DNA from: Oscillospiraceae bacterium
Lineage (GTDB): Bacteria > Bacillota > Clostridia > Oscillospirales > Ruminococcaceae
Assembly: GCA_016296165.1 (NCBI GenBank)
Contig: JAEDJV010000107.1
Coordinates: 1-8,445, forward strand
DNA: 8,445 nt
Direction: 5' to 3'
Shown here piece after piece: positions 1 through 7,369 of the stretch. Positions within the stretch are counted from its first letter, which is position 1. The number at the start of each line of letters is the position of its first letter. A program made the position numbers and the translations under genes. The notes under the pieces were generated by a model. The model had not been told where the DNA came from. It searched no databases and worked only from the letters and a program-made list of their open reading frames with translations.

Positions 1-10
1 ATACATCATA

Positions 11-51
11 AAAAATAAAATCCTCTCTTTCTTTTTGAAGGAGAGGATTTT
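11..51 (-). terminator. Intrinsic terminator of the GH9 cellulase gene
   Basis: Positions 17-27 and 41-51 form a perfect 11-bp stem (AAAATCCTCTC with its complement), with a 13-nt interior. Read on the minus strand the stem is followed by a T-rich tail (TTTTATTTTT, the complement of 11-20). It begins 18 bp beyond the cellulase stop codon, so it is the likely end of that transcript. On the plus strand a shorter run of T follows the stem, so it may also stop rightward transcription entering from before the window. Confidence 0.85.
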
Positions 52-68
52 TGAATTATTATTTAAAA

Positions 69-2444
69 TTAACCAAGTGAGTCAATTTTCTTTGAAACAT
101 ACTGTTTAACTTTAGAAAGGTCAGCAATATCAACTTTTCCGCTTTTGTCAACGTCGGCCGCTTTCAAAGCTTCATCAGAAAATTCAATTTCTTTAAGTAT
201 GTACAGTGAAATATATGATAAGTCAGTAAGATCTGTTTCACCGTCGCCGGATACATCGCCAGGAATAATTTTTACCAGAGAATTAGTTGAAGTAGTTTCA
301 GAAGAAATTGAAGTAACTTTGGTAGTAGTTTCATCCGGAGCTTTTGTAGTAACTTCAGTTGTTGTTGATTCTGTTGTAGTTGTTGCTTTTGTTGTTGTAA
401 CTGTGGGTTTTGTTGTTACAGGATTTTCGGTTACTGAAGGAGCAGATGTTCCGTCAGGTTCCTCACCGAAGTAAAGCTTTCCGTTTAGGTAAACAGGGAT
501 ATACTTTGAAACAATGCCTGTTACGGTACCGGCTTCATCTGTTGTACCTTTTGCATTAAGTATTTCCTTGTTTGAAGGATCGTTTTCAGCATCCCAGCCG
601 CTTGCGTAGTCAGGCATAACGAAAGCAAGAAGAATTTCACATTTCTGCATACCTTCTGATACAGGAAGTACTGCACGTCCGTCAGGGAGTGTAACTTCAA
701 CGTAGTAGATATCACCGTCGTACTGTGTTATAGGTGAGATAACAGCAGGCTTAATTCCTTTTGATGCGTACATTGCACTCTGGTCACGGTCACATCTGAC
801 AACTACCTTTGTCGGATCAAATCCGGCAGCTTTTACTTCACTCAGATCCATGTAGTAACGGAATGAGATATTGTCCTGTACTCTTGCAGGCCATGCTGAG
901 TGATTCGCAATCTTGAAACTTATTGTGATTCCGCTTGAGTCAGCGCCCTTCGAAAGTGCTTCAACAAAGAATTCAGGACCGTCATGTTCTTCCTTCTGAG
1001 GGAATGACGGATCGGTTTCACCGCCGTATTTGTCAATCATCTTGCAGAGAATGGCTGTAAAACCTGCATTGTAGTCAGTAGCCACTTCGTTGTTGATGTA
1101 GTTGTTTCTGTCATCTTCATATGAGCCGTCAAGGTTAGGACCGCCTACGAGGGCACCGTAGAGTATGTGTCTGTTACTTACAGGTTCATAAATGTCGTTT
1201 TTCCATGAACCATGTGCTGTTCTGTGGTGAGCATTGTGAGCTGGCTTGTCTCCGTAACCAACAACATAACTCTGTCCGTTTTTGTTGTCACCGAGAACAA
1301 AATTAATCTGATCTTCATAGAATTCAACTATTTTTGAAGTGTCCTTGTCCTTAAGAATTGTATCACTGGCAACAGCTGCGATAAATGCTGATGTTTCAGC
1401 GTATCTTGCACAACCCCAGCTGTCGATGAAAGCGAGTTTTCCTTCAACTTTCTTTTCTGTGTTTACGAGGTAGTTTACATGCTTTTCGGCACGTGCGATA
1501 TATGTACTGTCATTTGTGTTGATAGCATAGAGCAGCATAGCGCCCTGCATAACATCATCCCAGCAGTGTGCCCATGAATATTTTAATTCATCGGAGCCGA
1601 GTTCCTTGTCAAGGTTAGGAATGTATGACTTTGCCTTGTCAAGATAGGAGCTGTCTCCTGTAGCAATATACAGCCAGTTTGCAGCGTAGAAAAGTTCGTC
1701 ATAGAAGTGGCTTGAACGGTAGAATCCCGAAGCATTGCTGTCGTTGTATGTGTCGTTGCTCTTTGAAGCGTCAGCGAGTTTGAAGATATTTTCAGCATGC
1801 TTTAGATAATCCTCTAACTTTGAATCGTCAACTCTGCCCTTTAGCGCAGCACTTCCTGCTGCAAGTGCTGCAGCCATTCCGCCGAATACAGCAGAGCATC
1901 CTTCTGAAGCTTTGAGTGTTGCACGTGCTTCTTCATATGAAGTTCCGGCATCTTCCATTCCGTACTGATAAAGTTCAACAGGCCCCCACCATGTATGGTC
2001 AATAGTACCGTTGCCTACCTGAAATACTACTTCATCACCAAGGTCACACGCTGCAAGATAATCAAGGACGAACTCGAGGTTATTTACGTAGTTTTTCATT
2101 TCTCCGCATTTTTCTATGCCGTCCGGGTACTGATAGAGACCCCAGGCAAGCATTGAAGCAGAGTAAGCCATTGGAAGATTGAATTTTACATGGTCACCGG
2201 CATCATACCAGCCGCCCTTGATTTCGTCAATCATGGTGGAGTCGGCGCGCCATTCAACTCTGTTCCATTCCGGAAGCGGGCCGGCCTGCTGGCATTCGTA
2301 GAAGAAGAGTGACTTCTGGAGTGCTTCGGCATAGTTGACCGAAGCTGATGCGGCATTTACATCAGCGGTATTTACTGATAACGGATAACCCGCAGATGTT
2401 ACGAGTGTTGCTACTGCAAGTGCAGAGGCAATAATTTTCTTCAT
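69..2444 (-). CDS. Secreted GH9 cellulase with CBM3c and C-terminal dockerin
   Basis: Predicted cellulosomal endo-beta-1,4-glucanase, possibly processive, acting outside the cell on cellulose (791 aa). Residues 1 to about 32-34 are a signal peptide (MKK, hydrophobic core, Ala-rich cleavage region). A GH9 catalytic domain spans about 36-478: the DAGD motif at 81-84 supplies the catalytic base, HNAHHR at 403-408 is the conserved histidine motif, and Glu453 in NNEVATDYNAGF is the expected proton donor. A CBM3c-like module follows at about 488-655 (SAWPAR at 516-521, then FRYYMDLSEV). This catalytic-CBM3c order is the 'theme B' layout of GH9 enzymes, in which CBM3c feeds the chain into the active site. 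Next come a Thr-rich linker (about 664-724) and a dockerin at 727-788 with two calcium-loop repeats (Asp730/Asp734/Asp738/Asp741 and Asp764/Asp766/Asp772/Asp775). The start has AGGAGG at 2455-2460, 10 nt upstream. It is monocistronic, with its own promoter and terminator. Domain calls are confident; processivity is inferred from the layout. Confidence 0.96.
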   Translation of the reverse strand: MKKIIASALAVATLVTSAGYPLSVNTADVNAASASVNYAEALQKSLFFYECQQAGPLPEWNRVEWRADSTMIDEIKGGWYDAGDHVKFNLPMAYSASMLAWGLYQYPDGIEKCGEMKNYVNNLEFVLDYLAACDLGDEVVFQVGNGTIDHTWWGPVELYQYGMEDAGTSYEEARATLKASEGCSAVFGGMAAALAAGSAALKGRVDDSKLEDYLKHAENIFKLADASKSNDTYNDSNASGFYRSSHFYDELFYAANWLYIATGDSSYLDKAKSYIPNLDKELGSDELKYSWAHCWDDVMQGAMLLYAINTNDSTYIARAEKHVNYLVNTEKKVEGKLAFIDSWGCARYAETSAFIAAVASDTILKDKDTSKIVEFYEDQINFVLGDNKNGQSYVVGYGDKPAHNAHHRTAHGSWKNDIYEPVSNRHILYGALVGGPNLDGSYEDDRNNYINNEVATDYNAGFTAILCKMIDKYGGETDPSFPQKEEHDGPEFFVEALSKGADSSGITISFKIANHSAWPARVQDNISFRYYMDLSEVKAAGFDPTKVVVRCDRDQSAMYASKGIKPAVISPITQYDGDIYYVEVTLPDGRAVLPVSEGMQKCEILLAFVMPDYASGWDAENDPSNKEILNAKGTTDEAGTVTGIVSKYIPVYLNGKLYFGEEPDGTSAPSVTENPVTTKPTVTTTKATTTTESTTTEVTTKAPDETTTKVTSISSETTSTNSLVKIIPGDVSGDGETDLTDLSYISLYILKEIEFSDEALKAADVDKSGKVDIADLSKVKQYVSKKIDSLG
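312..416 (-). repeat. Low-complexity Thr-rich linker coding tract
   Basis: These codons encode cellulase residues 677-711, of which 19 of 35 are threonine, in short clusters separated by Lys, Glu, Val, Ala and Pro. It is the flexible, probably O-glycosylated linker between CBM3c and dockerin. The DNA is a degenerate triplet repeat rich in GTT, GTA and TGT on the plus strand, and it creates a spurious open frame there. Confidence 0.8.
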
Positions 2445-2454
2445 TTTACTGATT

Positions 2455-2460
2455 CCTCCT
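2455..2460 (-). promoter_or_regulatory. Ribosome binding site of the cellulase
   Basis: A full AGGAGG on the minus strand lies 10 nt before the ATG at 2442-2444. It fixes the start codon and agrees with the signal peptide beginning directly at MKK. Confidence 0.85.
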
Positions 2461-2503
2461 AAAATTTTTTATCAACCAATAATTCATAATAATATCTACA
2501 TAA

Positions 2504-2532
2504 ATTATCTCATTATTAATTAATTTTGTCAA
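2504..2532 (-). promoter_or_regulatory. Sigma-A promoter of the cellulase gene
   Basis: Minus-strand TTGACA (complement of 2527-2532), a 17-bp spacer, then GATAAT (complement of 2504-2509). TG lies one base before the -10 box, giving an extended -10. Transcription would start near 2497, leaving about 53 nt of 5' leader before the ATG. No clear operator is visible around it. Confidence 0.8.
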
Positions 2533-2581
2533 GAGGATACAGAAAATAAGTCGGGATATCTTTGGATACAGGCAAAATAAA

Positions 2582-2613
2582 TCCACCTGTCAAATTACAC
2601 AGTGACAGGTGGA
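2582..2613 (-). terminator. Intrinsic terminator after pilT
   Basis: Positions 2582-2592 (TCCACCTGTCA) pair perfectly with 2603-2613 around a 10-nt loop. The minus-strand tail reads TTTATTTTG. It lies about 68 bp past the pilT stop codon and before the cellulase promoter, so it separates the two leftward genes. The plus-strand tail (ATTTTAAA) is weaker. Confidence 0.82.
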
Positions 2614-2680
2614 ATTTTAAATGAATAAAAATATATTCAATCCATTGTATGAGATTTATCTTCAGTACATAATGTATCTG

Positions 2681-3754
2681 TCAGAACATCATTCCGTCGT
2701 TTATTGTCTGAGCAAGTTCATTCTTGTTAGTCGAGTGTTCGAGTGCAGCTTCCTTTGTAATCTTTCCCTCTCTTACAAGCCTTGCAAGGTCAGAGTTAAG
2801 AGTATGCATTCCCTGAGCCTTACCCATCTGCATTGTTGAGACAAGCTGGTGGCATTTTTCTGTTCTTACAAGGTTCATTGCCGCATCTGTACCGATAAGA
2901 ATTTCAGTTGCTGCAACACGTCCGTTTCCTGCTGCAAGAGGAACAAGGCACTGTGAGATAACGCCCCTGAGTGTTGTTGAAAGCATTGTTCTTACCTGTG
3001 CCTGTGCATGAGGAGGACAGGCGTCAATGATACGGTCAATTGTCTGAGGAGCACTTGTTGTATGAAGTGTACCCATAACGAGATGTCCTGTTTCAGCGGC
3101 AGTAAGAGCAAGTGAAATCGTTTCATAGTCACGCATTTCACCGACAAGTATAATATCCGGGTCTTCACGCAGGGCTGAACGAAGTGCTGCATTGAAGTCC
3201 TTTACGTCTGTACCTACCTCACGCTGTCTGATTGTGGCCTTGTTCTGAACATATACATATTCGATAGGGTCTTCTATGGTCAGGATATGTACTGATTTGT
3301 TGTTGTTTATTTCGTTAATCATAGCAGCAAGTGTTGTTGACTTACCGCTTCCTGTAGGACCGGTTACGAGAATAAGACCTCTTGGTTCATTTACAAGTGT
3401 TCTGAGGACTTCAGGAAGCCCCATTTTGTCGAGAGAAGGAGCGTCAGTATTGAGAAGACGTAAAACAGCACCGATCTGACCTTTGGCGCGGAAGACGTTT
3501 ACTCTGCATCGTGATCCGTCAGGCGACTGAAGAGCGAAGTCAAGGTCATTTCCTTCTTCAAGAAGAGTTTTCTGATCAGCTGACAGCATAGAGAGAATGA
3601 GGTCTGAAACATCACAGTCTGTAAGTTCTATGCCGCATGGCTGGAGTGTTCCGTGAATTCTGAAAACTGTCGGGAGTCCGACTGTAAAATGAATATCTGA
3701 TGTTTTTCTGCTTCTTGCAGTACTAATGATATCATAAAGATTATTAATGTCCAT
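2681..3754 (-). CDS. Type IV pilus retraction ATPase PilT
   Basis: Hexameric cytoplasmic ATPase that depolymerises type IV pili to power retraction, twitching or surface attachment (357 aa, a normal PilT length). The N-terminal PAS-like domain covers about 1-100 (SDIHF at 19-23). The RecA-like ATPase core follows: Walker A GPTGSGKST at 132-140, Asp box TIEDPIEY at 159-166, Walker B IILVGEMRDYET at 201-212 with catalytic Glu206, and His box GTLHTTSA at 228-235. The long N1 domain of the assembly ATPase PilB is absent, which supports PilT. The start is ATG at 3752-3754 with a G-rich ribosome site (GGGGG, complement of 3764-3768) 9 nt upstream. No pilin, PilB, PilC or PilM gene lies beside it, so it is transcribed alone from its own promoter; the rest of the pilus machinery must be encoded elsewhere. 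In cellulolytic ruminococci type IV pili have been linked to fibre adhesion, a plausible role here, but that is inference. Confidence 0.95.
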   Translation of the reverse strand: MDINNLYDIISTARSRKTSDIHFTVGLPTVFRIHGTLQPCGIELTDCDVSDLILSMLSADQKTLLEEGNDLDFALQSPDGSRCRVNVFRAKGQIGAVLRLLNTDAPSLDKMGLPEVLRTLVNEPRGLILVTGPTGSGKSTTLAAMINEINNNKSVHILTIEDPIEYVYVQNKATIRQREVGTDVKDFNAALRSALREDPDIILVGEMRDYETISLALTAAETGHLVMGTLHTTSAPQTIDRIIDACPPHAQAQVRTMLSTTLRGVISQCLVPLAAGNGRVAATEILIGTDAAMNLVRTEKCHQLVSTMQMGKAQGMHTLNSDLARLVREGKITKEAALEHSTNKNELAQTINDGMMF

Positions 3755-3855
3755 TGTATAAATCCCCCGAATAAATTATTTTTTGATGTATAATATGCAA
3801 AAAATAAATAAATATTTTGAATATAAATAATGCATATACAACAATCGTATAAGTA

Positions 3856-3884
3856 ATTATAACATATAACAGAAGAAATTTCAA
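3856..3884 (-). promoter_or_regulatory. Sigma-A promoter of pilT
   Basis: Minus-strand TTGAAA (complement of 3879-3884), a 17-bp spacer and a perfect TATAAT (complement of 3856-3861), with TG one base before the -10 box. The start would be near 3849, giving a roughly 95-nt AT-rich leader. I see no riboswitch-like structure in that leader. Confidence 0.72.
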
Positions 3885-3889
3885 TCTAA

Positions 3890-3926
3890 AATCAAAAATA
3901 ATTTACAATTATATTATTATTTGATT
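3890..3926. repeat. Imperfect inverted repeat between divergent promoters
   Basis: AATCAAAAATAAT (3890-3902) matches the reverse complement of 3913-3926 (AATCAAATAATAAT) with a single one-base insertion and a 10-nt gap. It lies just behind the pilT -35 box and 27 bp before the -35 box of the sugar operon, where an operator could act on both. The region is extremely AT-rich, so chance similarity is a real possibility. Confidence 0.35.
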
Positions 3927-3953
3927 ATTTTCCCATTTATTATATGCAGTTTA

Positions 3954-3982
3954 TTGAATTTTAGGTTCAAATATGTTAGAAT
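3954..3982 (+). promoter_or_regulatory. Sigma-A promoter of the sugar-uptake operon
   Basis: TTGAAT (3954-3959), a 17-bp spacer and TAGAAT (3977-3982), with TG one base before the -10 box. The start would be near 3989, giving a leader of about 58 nt before the ATG at 4047. No regulator gene is adjacent, and no convincing catabolite-repression site was found nearby. Confidence 0.68.
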
Positions 3983-4029
3983 AAATAAAAGTGTATTCAA
4001 ATTATTATGTACGTAACTTGCTTAGGGAC

Positions 4030-4035
4030 AGGAGG
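4030..4035 (+). promoter_or_regulatory. Ribosome binding site of the solute-binding protein
   Basis: AGGAGG lies 11 nt before the ATG at 4047. It supports that start, which opens directly into the lipoprotein signal peptide. Confidence 0.8.
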
Positions 4036-4046
4036 GACGCTTTTTT

Positions 4047-5336
4047 ATGGTTAAAAAATCTGCAAAAGTATTTCTTGCTGTAATGTTTCTGATACTATCC
4101 GTTACTTTTATATCGTGCGGCAGTAAAAATACTAATCAGAAACGGATAACAGTTTCATGGTGGGGCGGAGAATCAAGACATGAAGCAACTGTTAGTGCAA
4201 TAAAAGCTTTTGAAAAGAAAAATCCAGATATAAAGGTCGATGTTCAGTTTGGCTCATGGGATGGATGGGAAGATGCCCAGACTGCTGCATTTTATGCAGG
4301 AACACAGGCAGATATAACGCAGGTGAACTGGAACTGGATATATGTGTACGGTGCCGAAAAAGATATTTTTCTTGATCTGAATACAGTATCTGATTATATT
4401 GATCTTTCAAATTATGATGAGGCTTCACTTCTTCAGTGTACTCTTAATGATAGACTGCAGGCGGTTCCGGTTTCAGTAACAGGGCGTATTTTTTACTGGA
4501 ACAGTTCAGTATATGAAAAGGCAGGTCTGAGCATTCCTCATTCACTATCTGAACTTTACAATGCCGGAAAAGTTTTTAAGGAAAAGCTGGGTGATGATTA
4601 TTATCCTTTAACACTGGGTGAATACGACAGAATGATACTTATGGTGTATTATCTTGGATCTGTATACGGAAAACCATGGATATCAGAAGGTGAACTTAAT
4701 TATACACCGGAAGAAATAGAAAAAGGAATGGATTTTATCTGTTCTCTGGAGGAAAATCATGTTATTCCGACCATTGCCGATATAATTGGTGACGGTGCTG
4801 CAACTTTTGATAAATCGCCTGAGTGGATAAACGGAAAATATGCCGGGATTTTTGAATGGGATTCAGCGGCTTCAAAGTATAAAAAGGCGCTTGGTGAAGA
4901 TCAAAAGTTTGTTGTTGGGGATTATTTTGAAGATATGGGAGATTACAGAGGTGGATTTTCCAAGATATCTGTAGCGTTTTCCATATCAGAAAATACAGAT
5001 TATCCTGAAGAATGTGCGCGGCTTCTCGATTTTATGCTCAATGATCCTGAAGGTTCGGTGCTGATGAGTGTAGAGAGAGGGATACCGTTAAGTAATTCGG
5101 CTCTGGAATCATGTAAAAATGCAGGACTGCTTGACGGAATAGAATTTGAAGCAAACAGTAAGGTATTATCGTGGGCAAAATATTCGCTTGATATTAATTT
5201 TGAAGATCCTAAACTCCGGGTAAATCCGGAAGGAGTTTATTATGACGCTTTCAGTGGATTGAGTTACGGTGACTATACATCAGCAGAGGCTGCAAAAATC
5301 ATTTATGACAGTGTTTATGAAGTGTTATCAAAATGA
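4047..5336 (+). CDS. ABC sugar transporter solute-binding lipoprotein (YesO-like)
   Basis: Extracellular, membrane-anchored binding protein of a family-1 (MalE-type) carbohydrate ABC importer (429 aa). Residues 1-23 are a lipoprotein signal: Lys-rich start, hydrophobic core, then FISC with Cys24 as the lipid-modified residue. The mature start contains VSWWGGESRHEAT (36-48), a pattern common in oligosaccharide-binding proteins. It is followed by the typical 'AFEKKNPDIKV' strand-helix region and an aromatic-rich segment (WDGWED, VNWNWIYVYG) likely to line the sugar site. It is the first gene of an operon; the next gene is a GH105 hydrolase and the last two are permeases. The closest well-known parallel is Bacillus YesO with YesP, YesQ and YesR, so the ligand is inferred to be an unsaturated rhamnogalacturonan or other pectin oligosaccharide. 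The family is certain; the exact ligand is not. Confidence 0.93.
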   Translation: MVKKSAKVFLAVMFLILSVTFISCGSKNTNQKRITVSWWGGESRHEATVSAIKAFEKKNPDIKVDVQFGSWDGWEDAQTAAFYAGTQADITQVNWNWIYVYGAEKDIFLDLNTVSDYIDLSNYDEASLLQCTLNDRLQAVPVSVTGRIFYWNSSVYEKAGLSIPHSLSELYNAGKVFKEKLGDDYYPLTLGEYDRMILMVYYLGSVYGKPWISEGELNYTPEEIEKGMDFICSLEENHVIPTIADIIGDGAATFDKSPEWINGKYAGIFEWDSAASKYKKALGEDQKFVVGDYFEDMGDYRGGFSKISVAFSISENTDYPEECARLLDFMLNDPEGSVLMSVERGIPLSNSALESCKNAGLLDGIEFEANSKVLSWAKYSLDINFEDPKLRVNPEGVYYDAFSGLSYGDYTSAEAAKIIYDSVYEVLSK

Positions 5337-5342
5337 AGCATG

Positions 5343-5347
5343 AGGAG
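5343..5347 (+). promoter_or_regulatory. Ribosome binding site that sets the GH105 start
   Basis: AGGAG at 5343-5347 lies 7 nt before a GTG at 5355-5357. The alternative ATG at 5340 would place this motif inside the gene and has no comparable site upstream. The GTG is therefore the preferred start. Confidence 0.7.
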
Positions 5348-5354
5348 AAATATA

Positions 5355-6452
5355 GTGAAAATAAAAAAATACATATACGGCATACTGGATGGTTATAAAA
5401 ATTTTAAGAACTACTGGAATTATGAAGACGGCTGTATTCTCAGCGGATGTATGCATATGTACGAAGCTTCCGGTGAAAAAATTTACAGGGATTTTATTTT
5501 AAAATATCTGGATCCGCTTATTTCAGAAGACGGGACTATACGGAATTTCGACAACAGCAAATACAGTATAGACAGTTTTAATTCCGGGAAAATTCTTTTC
5601 TTTGCATATGACCAGACAGGTGAGGACAGATACAGAAAAGCAATAGAATATCTTTGGGTTCGTCTGAAGATTTATCCGCGTACATCAGAGGGAAACTTTA
5701 TACATAAGTCAATTTATCCTGATCAGGTGTGGCTTGACGGTTTGTATATGGCACAGCCTTTCTACGCATTGTATGAAAAATATTTTGGAAGCGGAGATTA
5801 CAGCGACATCCTTAATCAGTTTTTAAACGTAAGAGCTAACATGTATATTGATGAAAAATGTCTCTACTGTCATGGATATGATACAGCACGTGTACAGCCA
5901 TGGGCTGACAAAAAAAGCGGTCTTTCAGAATCGTTCTGGCTCAGATCAGCTGGCTGGTATATGATGGCTCTTGTTGACATAATCGATATCATAGATAAGT
6001 GTGATAATATATGCAGCAGAGAACTAAGCAGAATCTTCATAGAAGCGGTAGAGGGAATAATAAAATATGAAGATGAAAAAACCGGAATGTATTATCAGGT
6101 TATAGACAAAGGCGAAGACAGTCGTAATTATATGGAAACTTCAGGTTCTCTCATGATAGCCTATTCTCTTATGAAGGGATACAGGTCGGGCATCCTTAAA
6201 AGTAAGGATTATTATTACAAAGGTAAGAGAATATTTGATTATGTTACAGAGGAAAAGCTGACTGAAAAAGAAGGAAAATTATCACTGACTGATATCTGCT
6301 GTTCAGCAGGACTTGGACCTGGTGAAGAACGGGATGGGAGTCCTGAATACTATTTTTCTGAAAAAATAGTATCTGATGATCCAAAGGGAATTGGGGTACT
6401 TATGATGGCGTATGCCGGCTGCATTAATGAATCGGATATGCAGGAGGAATGA
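5355..6452 (+). CDS. GH105 unsaturated rhamnogalacturonyl/glucuronyl hydrolase
   Basis: Predicted cytosolic enzyme that removes the 4,5-unsaturated uronic acid left at the non-reducing end of pectin fragments by lyases (YesR/YteR family). There is no signal peptide. Numbering from an ATG at 5340 (370 aa), visible family motifs are WNYEDG at 26-31, DQVWLDGLYMA at 128-138 with Asp133 matching the YteR catalytic Asp143, CHGYD at 177-181, WADKKSGLS at 188-196, WYMMALVD at 206-213, and a C-terminal RDGSPEYYFSE at 331-341. The size and motif order are those of an intact alpha6/alpha6-barrel GH105. I place the start at GTG 5355 (365 aa) because of the AGGAG at 5343-5347; the ATG start at 5340 adds only five residues (MRRNI). 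The preceding gene ends at 5336, so translation is probably coupled. The product sits between the binding protein and the permeases, so imported oligosaccharides are likely its substrate. Rhamnogalacturonan specificity, as against other unsaturated uronides, is inferred. Confidence 0.9.
   Translation: MKIKKYIYGILDGYKNFKNYWNYEDGCILSGCMHMYEASGEKIYRDFILKYLDPLISEDGTIRNFDNSKYSIDSFNSGKILFFAYDQTGEDRYRKAIEYLWVRLKIYPRTSEGNFIHKSIYPDQVWLDGLYMAQPFYALYEKYFGSGDYSDILNQFLNVRANMYIDEKCLYCHGYDTARVQPWADKKSGLSESFWLRSAGWYMMALVDIIDIIDKCDNICSRELSRIFIEAVEGIIKYEDEKTGMYYQVIDKGEDSRNYMETSGSLMIAYSLMKGYRSGILKSKDYYYKGKRIFDYVTEEKLTEKEGKLSLTDICCSAGLGPGEERDGSPEYYFSEKIVSDDPKGIGVLMMAYAGCINESDMQEE
6442..6447 (+). promoter_or_regulatory. 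Ribosome binding site of the first permease
   Basis: AGGAGG lies inside the end of the GH105 gene. It is 1 nt before ATG 6449, 4 nt before ATG 6452 and 10 nt before ATG 6458. Spacing excludes the first in practice and allows the other two. Confidence 0.75.
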
Positions 6453-6457
6453 TGGAT

Positions 6458-7369
6458 ATGAAGCGGAAAAAAGAAGGGGCGTATTTCAGAAAAACAAGCA
6501 GAGAAGGTTATGTGTTTATATCTCTGTGGCTGACCGGAATGATTATTTTCAGGCTGTTTCCTTTGCTGTATTCTCTTGTCTGCAGTTTTTCTGATTTTAA
6601 GCTTTTTGGCGGAATCAGAAAATGGGGTATTATGAATTATTCGGAAATACTTTTCCAGCCTAAAATTATTACTTCATTTATAACAACTTTCAGATACGCA
6701 CTCATTACCGTACCTCTTAAAATTATCGCAGCCATGTCAGCGGCACTTCTTCTCTACAAGGCAGTAAAAGGAATGGATTTTTTCAGAACAGTTTTTTATA
6801 TTCCGACCTTACTTGGAAGTTCGGTTGCGATATCTGTACTATGGAAAACACTTTTCCGGGATGACGGGGTAATAAATTCTCTGCTGAATTTTATCAGACT
6901 GACTCCTGTGAAGTGGCTTTCTGATGAAAATAGTGCCCTTTGGGTAATTTCTCTTCTTAGAGTATGGCAGTTTGGTTCGGCCATGGTTATATTTTTGGCG
7001 GCGTTAAAATCTGTTCCGCCTGAATTATATGAAGCGGCAAAAATAGATGGCGCAGGAAAAATAAAGAGATTTTTCAGTATTACAGTACCTTTTATGTCGC
7101 CGGCCGTTCTTTACAACATAGTAACTCAGACAGGACTTGCTCTTCAGGAATTCAATGCTCCGTTTATAATTACACAGGGCGGACCAAGAAATTCAACGGT
7201 GCTTATTTCCATGCTGATATACAATACTGCTTTTCAACAGAAGGAAATGGGAATGGCCTGCGCTCTGACATGGGTTTTCCTTATTGTTGTTTCAGTAATA
7301 AGTACCCTTATATTTATTAGTCAAAAGTACTGGGTATACTATAATGACAATTCACAGGAGGAAAAATGA
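6458..7369 (+). CDS. ABC sugar transporter permease, MalF/YesP type
   Basis: Inner-membrane permease of the carbohydrate importer (306 aa from the first ATG, about 303 from the one used here). Numbered from ATG 6449, hydrophobic segments lie at about 22-46, 77-103, 112-134, 163-186, 212-235 and 263-290, giving six membrane helices as expected. The EAA coupling loop that docks the ATPase is at 195-214 (EAAKIDGAGKIKRFF, then the TVPF segment). ATG occurs at 6449, 6452 and 6458. I use 6458 because AGGAGG at 6442-6447 is 10 nt away, similar to the 9-11 nt seen at three other genes here; 6452 (spacing 4) is also possible and would give a TGATG coupling with the GH105 stop. The gene overlaps the next permease by 4 bp (ATGA). 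It pairs with that permease to form the channel. No ATPase gene is linked. Confidence 0.92.
   Translation: MKRKKEGAYFRKTSREGYVFISLWLTGMIIFRLFPLLYSLVCSFSDFKLFGGIRKWGIMNYSEILFQPKIITSFITTFRYALITVPLKIIAAMSAALLLYKAVKGMDFFRTVFYIPTLLGSSVAISVLWKTLFRDDGVINSLLNFIRLTPVKWLSDENSALWVISLLRVWQFGSAMVIFLAALKSVPPELYEAAKIDGAGKIKRFFSITVPFMSPAVLYNIVTQTGLALQEFNAPFIITQGGPRNSTVLISMLIYNTAFQQKEMGMACALTWVFLIVVSVISTLIFISQKYWVYYNDNSQEEK

Noticed and set aside
145..474. Plus-strand open frame of 109 codons rich in Val and Ser
   Set aside because: It is the complement of the Thr-rich linker and dockerin of the cellulase, with no ribosome site and low-complexity composition.
2621..2839. Plus-strand open frame of 72 codons over the pilT 3' end
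   Set aside because: It runs antisense to conserved PilT sequence and has no ribosome binding site.
69..3754. Idea that pilT and the cellulase form one leftward operon
   Set aside because: A clear terminator (2582-2613) followed by a strong promoter (2504-2532) separates them.
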